Below, piece after piece: positions 41,443 to 47,340 of a DNA stretch of 47,340 bases. Made by a program: the position numbers and the translations under genes. The DNA comes from Verticiella sediminum (GTDB taxonomy: Bacteria; Pseudomonadota; Gammaproteobacteria; Burkholderiales; Burkholderiaceae_B): the NCBI RefSeq assembly GCF_007558815.1, contig NZ_VLTJ01000015.1, positions 1 through 47,340 on the forward strand. The letters run 5' to 3'. Each line of letters begins with the position of its first letter. Positions within the stretch are counted from its first letter, which is position 1. Below the pieces are notes generated by a model. It was given only the letters and a program-made list of their open reading frames with translations, ran no database searches and had not been told where the DNA came from.

Positions 41443-42198
41443 TCAGATCGCCTGGCCGCCGGAGACCTCGATGCGCTGCGCATTCACCCAGCGGTTGTCC
41501 TCGCCGAGCAGGCTGGCGATCATGGGGCCGATATCGTCGGGCACGCCGACCCGGCCCAGGGCCGTAATGCTCGCGATGTGCTGGTTGATCCCCGGCGTAT
41601 CGCGCACGGCACCGCCGTGGAAATCCGTCTCGATCGCGCCGGGCGCCACGGTGTTCACCGCGATGCCCCGGCCGCCCAGTTCCTTGGCGAGGTAGCAGGT
41701 GAGGACTTCCACCGCGCCCTTCGCCGCCGCGTAGGCCGCATAGCCGGGCAGGGCGAAGCGGGTCAGGCCCGATGAGAGGTTGACGATGCGCCCGCCATCC
41801 TCGATGAGCGGCAGCAAGGCTTGCGTCAGGAAGAAGACCCCCTTGAAATGCACGGCGACCAGGCGATCGAACTGCGCTTCGGTCGTCTGCTCGATGGGAG
41901 CGGCATCGCCGTGGCCGGCGTTGTTGACCAGGTGGTCGAAGCGCTCGCGCTGCCACGTGCTGTGCAGCGTGTCCCGCAACTGCTCGGCGAAGGCGGCGAA
42001 ACCGGCGCTGTCGCCGGTGTCCAGCCGCAACGCCACGGCTCGGCGGCCCAGCGCCTGGATCTCGGCGACGACGGCCTGGGCTTCGTTGGCCTGGCTGTGA
42101 TAGGTGATGACGACATCGCCACCCTTGCGGGCGATGCTGAGTGCGGTGTTGCGGCCTAGGCCGCGGCTGCCGCCGGTGACGAGGGAGATGGTGCTCAT
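41443..42198 (-). CDS. Short-chain dehydrogenase/reductase
   Basis: This 251-residue SDR starts at the ATG at 42198-42196 after AGGAG. The cofactor motif TGGSRGLGRN is at 8-17. NNAG is near 94-97, and the catalytic Ser and YxxxK follow in VNLSSGLTRFALPGYAAYAAAK. An SRGLGRN motif with a basic residue suggests NADPH. The substrate is unknown. It is divergent from an AraC-family gene 137 bp away, the common layout of a regulator and its target oxidoreductase. Confidence 0.9.
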   Translation of the reverse strand: MSTISLVTGGSRGLGRNTALSIARKGGDVVITYHSQANEAQAVVAEIQALGRRAVALRLDTGDSAGFAAFAEQLRDTLHSTWQRERFDHLVNNAGHGDAAPIEQTTEAQFDRLVAVHFKGVFFLTQALLPLIEDGGRIVNLSSGLTRFALPGYAAYAAAKGAVEVLTCYLAKELGGRGIAVNTVAPGAIETDFHGGAVRDTPGINQHIASITALGRVGVPDDIGPMIASLLGEDNRWVNAQRIEVSGGQAI

Positions 42199-42335
42199 GC
42201 TGGGCTCCTGTTGGGATTTGAAAGACGCCCCAGTGTGGGCGATCGTGCCCCGGCAGAGTTGCCGGAAGCTCGACGACTCTTGCTCGATCCTGCAGAATGG
42301 CATGCCAGACCTTCCTGTCGGCGTAGGCTTGCACC

Positions 42336-43229
42336 ATGACGACTCTGCTCGATACCGTCGGCCGCTATGCGCTTGCCCACGCCGATGCGCACGGCCTGGC
42401 ACGCACACCGATTCCCGGGCTGTGCGCCGTGTGCGCGACGGCGCCCAGCGGCTTGATCCACGAGGTCTACCGGCCGTTGGTATGTCTGCTCGTCCAGGGC
42501 TGCAAAGAGGTCACGATCGGCGCGCATACCTACACGTTCAAGGCGGGCGACTCGTTGCTGATCGGCGCCGATGTGCCCACGGTGAGCCGCATCGTCGACG
42601 CCAGTCCGGCGGCGCCGTACCTGTCGCTGGTGCTCGAACTGGACCCGACGATCGTCGCCGATCTCGTCTCCCGCATGGACGTGGCGCCCGCCGGGAACGA
42701 AGCGATGGTGCGGGTCGCGCGTACCGAATCCGAGGTCGTGGACACGGCGCTGCGCCTGACGCGCTTGCTCGAACGTCCCGCCGCCCTTGCCATCCTGCAG
42801 GACGCCCTGCTGCGCGAGATGCACTACTGGCTCCTGGCCGGCAGGCACGGCGCCGCGATCCGGCAGCTCGGCTGGCCCGATGGCCATGTCCAGCGCATCG
42901 CGCGGGCGATCGCCGTGCTGCGCGCCGAGTACACACGCAACGTCCCGGTCGAGCGCCTGGCGGCCATTGCCGACATGAGCCCGTCGTCCTTTCACCATCA
43001 TTTCCGCGCCGTCACGTCGCTCTCGCCCCTGCAGTTCCAGAAGCATCTGCGTCTCGTGCAAGCCCGTCGCCTGCTGATCACGCAGGGCGCTTCGGCGAGC
43101 AGCGCCGCTTTCGCCGTGGGCTACGAGAGCGTGCCCCAGTTCACGCGGGAATATGGCCGGATGTTCGGCGCCTCGCCGGCGCGCGATGCCCGGGCCGCCC
43201 GGGAGCAGGGCGGGCAGCGGGCGGCATAG
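42336..43229 (+). CDS. AraC-family transcriptional regulator
   Basis: This 297-residue protein has an N-terminal AraC_N-type domain (about 20-170; GLIHEVYRPLVCLLVQGCKEV). It has a C-terminal double helix-turn-helix (about 195-285) with VERLAAIADMSPSSFHHHFRA and PLQFQKHLRLVQARRLLITQG, then VGYESVPQFTREYGRMFG. It is transcribed away from the SDR gene and most likely activates it. Inducer unknown. Confidence 0.92.
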   Translation: MTTLLDTVGRYALAHADAHGLARTPIPGLCAVCATAPSGLIHEVYRPLVCLLVQGCKEVTIGAHTYTFKAGDSLLIGADVPTVSRIVDASPAAPYLSLVLELDPTIVADLVSRMDVAPAGNEAMVRVARTESEVVDTALRLTRLLERPAALAILQDALLREMHYWLLAGRHGAAIRQLGWPDGHVQRIARAIAVLRAEYTRNVPVERLAAIADMSPSSFHHHFRAVTSLSPLQFQKHLRLVQARRLLITQGASASSAAFAVGYESVPQFTREYGRMFGASPARDARAAREQGGQRAA

Positions 43230-43351
43230 GGCGGTGCACCGCCGGCACTGGGCGAGCGTGAGGCAGGCGTTCTCGCCGCGCGACAACGCGGCGAGGACCG
43301 TCGGGAGGGTGTCGGCGGTGCGGTTGTGGGCTGGGCGCGCGCCGCGCGCGG

Positions 43352-43864
43352 TCATGTGGCTGTGGCGGGCGGGGTAGCGGAATCGGGCCCCGCAGCGGCC
43401 TTGGCCAGCAGCTTCGCCAGGCTGGCGCGTTCCCGGGCGGACAGGCCGGCAAAGCGCGTGGCAATCCATTGCGCATGCCGGGCGAACACGGCTTCGGCGA
43501 GTTCGCCGCCCTTGGCGGTGAGGCGCACATGCAGGCCGCGCCGGTCAGCCGGATCGCGGTGCCGCTCGAGCAGGGCGTCGCGCTCCAGCCCGTCGAGCAG
43601 CCCGGTCACGGTGGCCCGCGTCACGCCCGCCCGCTCGGCCAGCACGTGCGGCGCCAACCCTTGCGGCACGCCGGCCAGCAGAAAGAGCATCACGAAACGC
43701 CCTTCCGAGAGGCCGTGGGGCGCCAGTGCCGCCGCGCACTCGCGGTCGATCTGTGCCGCCAGGGACAGCGCCTGGAAGCACAGGCGGATATCGTCGAGCC
43801 CGGGCAGCCCGCGCCGCTCGGCCTCGGCGAGCAGGGCAGTGTGCTTGCGATCCAGTGTCGTCAT
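43352..43864 (-). CDS. MarR-family transcriptional regulator
   Basis: This 170-residue regulator starts at the ATG at 43864-43862. The winged helix lies at about 55-115 (EGRFVMLFLLAGVPQG, VLAERAGVTRATVTGLLDGL, wing DPADRRGLHVRLTAKG). A Pro/Ala/Thr tail ends the protein. A perfect 21-bp dyad lies 4 bp upstream of its start codon, so self-repression is very likely. Whether it also controls prpE, 204 bp away on the other strand, cannot be told. Confidence 0.9.
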   Translation of the reverse strand: MTTLDRKHTALLAEAERRGLPGLDDIRLCFQALSLAAQIDRECAAALAPHGLSEGRFVMLFLLAGVPQGLAPHVLAERAGVTRATVTGLLDGLERDALLERHRDPADRRGLHVRLTAKGGELAEAVFARHAQWIATRFAGLSARERASLAKLLAKAAAGPDSATPPATAT

Positions 43865-43867
43865 GGT

Positions 43868-43888
43868 GCCGCCATACTATATGGCGGC
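43868..43888. promoter_or_regulatory. Perfect 21-bp dyad, probable MarR operator
   Basis: GCCGCCATA-CTA-TATGGCGGC is a perfect 9-3-9 inverted repeat directly upstream of the MarR start. Its AT-rich centre (ATACTATAT) could also hold a -10 element for the gene. The size and symmetry fit MarR dimers. Confidence 0.75.
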
Positions 43889-44067
43889 AAATCGTATGGC
43901 AAGCGCGGGATAGTGGCGTCTCGAACCGTACGCCGGCGCTGTGCCGGGCAAGGTGCGGTGTCGTCCTGCGACCATCGTCCAGGTATCTTCGTTCGAATAC
44001 TTCGACTATCGTTGTTTGCGACGACAACCACCCGGGTGGCGCAGACCACCGCATACGGAGACTATCC

Positions 44068-45954
44068 ATGGCCGACTACGCCGCGTTCTATCAGCGTTCC
44101 CTGCAGGAGCCCGACGCCTTCTGGCGCGAGCAGGCAGAGCGCATCGAGTGGGCGGCCCCACCCACACAGATCTGCGACACGAGCCGCCCCCCGTTTGCGA
44201 GCTGGTTCGCCGACGGCTCCACCAATCTGTGCCACAACGCGGTGGACCGCCACCTGGCCGAACGCGCCGAGCAGCCCGCGCTGATATGGGTCTCGTCAGA
44301 GACCGACCAAGAGCGCATCGTCAGCTATGCGGAACTGGATCGCGAGGTGCAGCGCATGGCGGCCATCTTCCGGCAGTTCGGCGTCGGGCAGGGGGACCGC
44401 GTCCTGATCTACCTGCCCATGATCCCCGAAGCCGCCTTCGCCATGCTGGCCTGCGCGCGCATCGGCGCGATCCATTGCGTGGTCTTCGGCGGCTTCGCCT
44501 CGGGCAGTCTCGCCACCCGTATCGACGACGCGCAGCCCAAGCTCATCGTCAGTGCCGATGCCGGCTCGCGCGGTGGCAAGGTCATTCCTTACAAGCCCTT
44601 GCTGGACGGTGCGCTCGCCCAGGCCCAGCATCCGCCTGCCCACGTCCTGCTGGTGGACCGCGGCCTCGCGCCCATGGAAAAGGCGCAGGGGCGCGATCAC
44701 GACTACACCGATCTGCGCGGCCAGCACATCGACGCCGACGTCCCGTGCACCTGGCTGCCTGCCACCCACCCCAGCTACGTTCTCTACACCAGCGGCACCA
44801 CCGGCAAGCCCAAGGGCGTACAGCGCGACACCGGCGGCTATGCCGTCGCGCTGGCGGCGAGCATGCGCCACATCTTCGACGCGCAGCCGGGCGACACCTT
44901 CTTCTGCGCCTCGGACATCGGCTGGGTCGTCGGCCACAGCTACATCCTGTATGCGCCGCTGCTGGCCGGGCTGAGCACCGTCATCTACGAGGGCCTGCCG
45001 ATACAACCCGACGCCGGCGTCTGGTGGCGCCTGGTCGAGAGGCACCGCGTGAACATCATGTTCACCTCGCCCACCGCGATCCGCATCCTCAAGAAGCACG
45101 ATCCCGCCCATCTCAAGGCGTCGGATCTGTCCAGCCTGCGCACGCTGTTCCTCGCCGGCGAGCCGCTGGACGAACCCACCTCGACCTGGGTCGCCGATAG
45201 CCTGGGCGTGCCCGTCACCGACAACTACTGGCAGACCGAGACCGGCTGGCCCATCCTCACGATCGCGCGCGGCGTCGCGCCGCAGCCGGGCAAGCCCGGC
45301 AGTCCCGGCGTGCCGATGTACGGCTATCGCGTGGGCCTGTACGACGATGCCAGCGGCGAGCCGATCCAGGAGCCCGGCCGCAAGGGCGTTCTCGGCATCG
45401 AAGGCCCGCTGCCGCCGGGCTGCCTGCAAACCGTCTGGGGCGACGACGAACGCTTCGTCAGTACCTATTGGAAGAGCATTCCCGGCCGCATGGTGTACAG
45501 CACCTTCGACTGGGGCGTGCGGGACGTCGACGGCTACTACTTCATCCTCGGGCGGACCGACGACGTGCTGAACGTCGCCGGCCACCGCCTGGGTTCGCGC
45601 GAAATCGAGGAAGTCATCACCGGCCATCCGGCGGTGGCCGAGGCCGCCGTGGTCGGCGTCGCCGACGCCGAAAAAGGGCAGGTGGCCGTGGCCTTCGTCG
45701 TGCCGCGCGGCGCCGGGCCGCTCGAAGACGAGGCCGAGAAGGCCGCGGTGGGTCAAGCGATTCTTGCGCGCGTGGCCGGAGAGCTGGGCGCCGTCGCCAA
45801 GCCGGCGCGGGTGGTCTTCGTGCCGGTATTGCCCAAGACGCGCTCGGGCAAGCTGCTGCGCCGGGCGATCCAGGCGGTGTGCGAGGGCAGGGACCCGGGG
45901 GACCTCAGCACGATGGAGGATGCGGGGGCGCTGGAGTGGGTGCGGCGGGGGTAG
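44068..45954 (+). CDS. prpE: Propionate-CoA ligase
   Basis: This 628-residue acyl-CoA synthetase of the acetate/propionate branch makes propionyl-CoA from propionate, ATP and CoA. The start ATG 44068 follows CGGAGA. The N-terminal ACAS-type region is seen (YAAFYQRSLQEPDAFWREQA), then the P-loop YTSGTTGKPKG at 240-250, SDIGWVVGHSYI, the TDNYWQTETGWP adenylate motif, and the catalytic Lys595 in TRSGKLLRR (usually regulated by acetylation in this family). Length and the NYWQTETGWP form match PrpE rather than acetyl-CoA synthetase. No prpB/prpC genes lie in the window, so it is a lone copy. Confidence 0.92.
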   Translation: MADYAAFYQRSLQEPDAFWREQAERIEWAAPPTQICDTSRPPFASWFADGSTNLCHNAVDRHLAERAEQPALIWVSSETDQERIVSYAELDREVQRMAAIFRQFGVGQGDRVLIYLPMIPEAAFAMLACARIGAIHCVVFGGFASGSLATRIDDAQPKLIVSADAGSRGGKVIPYKPLLDGALAQAQHPPAHVLLVDRGLAPMEKAQGRDHDYTDLRGQHIDADVPCTWLPATHPSYVLYTSGTTGKPKGVQRDTGGYAVALAASMRHIFDAQPGDTFFCASDIGWVVGHSYILYAPLLAGLSTVIYEGLPIQPDAGVWWRLVERHRVNIMFTSPTAIRILKKHDPAHLKASDLSSLRTLFLAGEPLDEPTSTWVADSLGVPVTDNYWQTETGWPILTIARGVAPQPGKPGSPGVPMYGYRVGLYDDASGEPIQEPGRKGVLGIEGPLPPGCLQTVWGDDERFVSTYWKSIPGRMVYSTFDWGVRDVDGYYFILGRTDDVLNVAGHRLGSREIEEVITGHPAVAEAAVVGVADAEKGQVAVAFVVPRGAGPLEDEAEKAAVGQAILARVAGELGAVAKPARVVFVPVLPKTRSGKLLRRAIQAVCEGRDPGDLSTMEDAGALEWVRRG

Positions 45955-45960
45955 GCCCGC

Positions 45961-45988
45961 CACGTCGCTGGCCGAGGCCAGCGGCGTG
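45961..45988 (+). terminator. Strong hairpin after prpE
   Basis: CACGTCGCTGGCC (45961-45973), GA, GGCCAGCGGCGTG (45976-45988) forms a 13-pair stem with one T-G wobble, 6 bp after the prpE stop. No T-run follows, so it may act with Rho or stabilise the message end. Confidence 0.45.
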
Positions 45989-46162
45989 CTTGGCCCAGGA
46001 TGGCCCGGCCGGGCTCGCCGCACCACGGTATGGCCCGGCGAGCGCGTCAGGGCGCCATGCGAATTGCGCGCGCGCGTCATGGAGACAGGAAAGCCGGCGG
46101 GCTCCAATCCATAGGTCGTGAATTGCGACTGCACATGCCCACAACAAGGAGCGGCAGAGACC

Positions 46163-47323
46163 ATGGATTTCGAACTCACCCCCGTCCAGCGCGATCTTCA
46201 GCAGCGCGCTCGAACGTTCATCCGCACGGAGGTGCTGCCCCACTACCGCGAGTGGCCGGTGGCGAACTGCGACTACAGTCCGGAACTGACGGCCAGCCTG
46301 AAGCGCAAACTGGCCGACTACGGCCTGGCCAAGCTGATCGTGCCCAAAGAGTTCGGCGGCCAGGGGCTGGGGCCGATGGAGGACGTCATCGTACTTGCCG
46401 AGTTCTCCAAATCGCCGCGGCGCATGCCGGGCGGCCCCTTCGCCCCGTGGCCGGTGCTGTATCAGGCGCCGGAGAAAATTCGGCAGAAGTATCTGTACCC
46501 GGTGCTGGAAGGCCAGACGGGTTGGTCGATGTGCTTCACGGAACCCGAGGCCGGCTCGGATCTCGCGGGTATCCGCACGACCGCCGTACGTCAAGGCGAG
46601 CACTATGTGCTCAACGGCACGAAGATGTGGCGGACAGGGCATCATTTCGCGTCGTATACCGCGGTGGCCGCGGTCACCGATGCAAGCAAGGGGCATCGGG
46701 GCATCAGTGTCTTCCTGGTCGACAACGACACGCCGGGCTTCACCAAGTCGCGCGACATTCCGGTGATCGCCCGGCAATGGGGCGTCGAACAGGAGGTGAA
46801 GCTGGAGAACGTGATCGTGCCGGCGGAGAACCTGCTGGGCGAGGAGGGCGCCGGGTTCGCCATCGCCCAGCATCAGTTCAATCGGTTCCGCCTGCGCTTG
46901 GGCGGCACGGCATTGGGCATGGCCGAGCGCAGCCAGGAACTGGCCGTGGAATACGCCCGCGAGCGCAAGGTGTTCGGCAGGCCGTTGGGCGACAATCAAG
47001 CGATCCAATGGATGCTGACCGATTCGCAATACGACATCGAGTCGATCCGCCTGAATACGTTCTATGCGGCATGGATGGTGGATCGCGGCGGATACTCGGC
47101 CGCTCGGCTGCAGGCGGCGATGGTCAAGGGGTACTGCATCGACGCCGGCTTGCGCGTGATCGACCGCTCGATGCAAATCCTGGGCGGCCGGGGGCTCGCC
47201 ATCGACGACTACCCCTTCGCCGATTTCTACAATCTGCTGCGCATGTGCAAGCAGATGGAAGGCTCGACCGAGATCATGAAGATCGTGATGGCGCGCGAGA
47301 TCCTGTCGGGCGAGCCGGTCTGA
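46163..47323 (+). CDS. Acyl-CoA dehydrogenase
   Basis: This 386-residue FAD acyl-CoA dehydrogenase starts at the ATG at 46163 with AAGGAG at 46146-46151. Signatures: MDFELTPVQRDLQQRARTF, then CFTEPEAGSDLAGIR, then RKVFGRPLGDNQAIQ, and MEGSTEIMKIVMARE near the end with the usual catalytic Glu366. It is therefore an ordinary medium-chain-type enzyme in its base, unlike the aliB-like and pimC/pimD-like proteins earlier in the window. Substrate unknown. A 208-bp gap after prpE, with a hairpin, suggests its own transcript; further partners may lie past the right edge. Confidence 0.9.
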   Translation: MDFELTPVQRDLQQRARTFIRTEVLPHYREWPVANCDYSPELTASLKRKLADYGLAKLIVPKEFGGQGLGPMEDVIVLAEFSKSPRRMPGGPFAPWPVLYQAPEKIRQKYLYPVLEGQTGWSMCFTEPEAGSDLAGIRTTAVRQGEHYVLNGTKMWRTGHHFASYTAVAAVTDASKGHRGISVFLVDNDTPGFTKSRDIPVIARQWGVEQEVKLENVIVPAENLLGEEGAGFAIAQHQFNRFRLRLGGTALGMAERSQELAVEYARERKVFGRPLGDNQAIQWMLTDSQYDIESIRLNTFYAAWMVDRGGYSAARLQAAMVKGYCIDAGLRVIDRSMQILGGRGLAIDDYPFADFYNLLRMCKQMEGSTEIMKIVMAREILSGEPV

Positions 47324-47340
47324 TCCAAGCCCGGTCGTGG

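Noticed and set aside
44068-45954. Acetyl-CoA synthetase for the ligase at 44068
   Set aside because: Length (628) and motif details fit the propionate branch; acetyl-CoA synthetases are somewhat longer and differ in the N-terminal region.

Overview
The window reads as chromosomal DNA of a high-GC betaproteobacterium of order Burkholderiales, most likely family Alcaligenaceae (Bordetella/Achromobacter relatives). The reasons are four Bug/TctC-type periplasmic binding proteins in 47 kb, a tctDE-tctCBA set arranged like the Bordetella citrate system, a pdxJ-acpS-nagZ-uvrC-pgsA housekeeping block and strongly G/C-biased third positions. I see no rRNA, tRNA, insertion sequence or CRISPR array.

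Left part (1-21.6 kb): catabolism. After an Rpn-family fragment, a small membrane protein and a small unknown protein comes a set matching the alicyclic-acid pathway known from Rhodopseudomonas palustris. It has a divergent MarR repressor (badR-like), badH, badI, an aliB-like acyl-CoA dehydrogenase, an aliA-like CoA ligase and a Bug protein. A crotonase-fold gene lies convergent to badR. Together these would activate cyclohexanecarboxylate (or a similar alicyclic acid) and open its ring to pimeloyl-CoA. Next are an XdhC-family/NTP-transferase pair, a GntR-controlled Bug plus cupin unit, and a LysR gene divergent from a second run: a FadB-like hydratase/dehydrogenase, pimC-like and pimD-like dehydrogenase subunits, a family III CoA-transferase and a third Bug protein. 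The second run is suited to beta-oxidation of pimeloyl-CoA or another dicarboxylyl-CoA. Thiolase and glutaryl-CoA dehydrogenase genes are not in the window.

Middle (21.6-37.1 kb): a strong terminator separates catabolism from small stress-type genes (CsbD, a YqjD/CsbD-like protein, a 24-residue membrane peptide). Then come pdxJ-acpS-nagZ, uvrC, pgsA, an MFS exporter, the two-component pair tctDE, the tripartite tricarboxylate transporter tctCBA with an AbrB-family membrane protein, and aceA (isocitrate lyase) with its own AT-rich leader and terminator. Isocitrate lyase would help assimilate acetyl-CoA from the upstream pathways.

Right part (37.2-47.3 kb): a Fur-box-preceded ECF sigma factor/FecR/TonB-receptor iron-uptake unit, a divergent SDR/AraC pair, a MarR gene with a perfect 21-bp dyad at its start, prpE (propionyl-CoA synthetase) and an acyl-CoA dehydrogenase.

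The most interesting content is the two-part alicyclic acid/pimeloyl-CoA system with its own candidate uptake proteins and operators. It differs from the R. palustris model in using a CoA-transferase where that model has a pimelate CoA ligase, in splitting the genes into separately regulated blocks, and in lacking an obvious classical hydratase in the first block.
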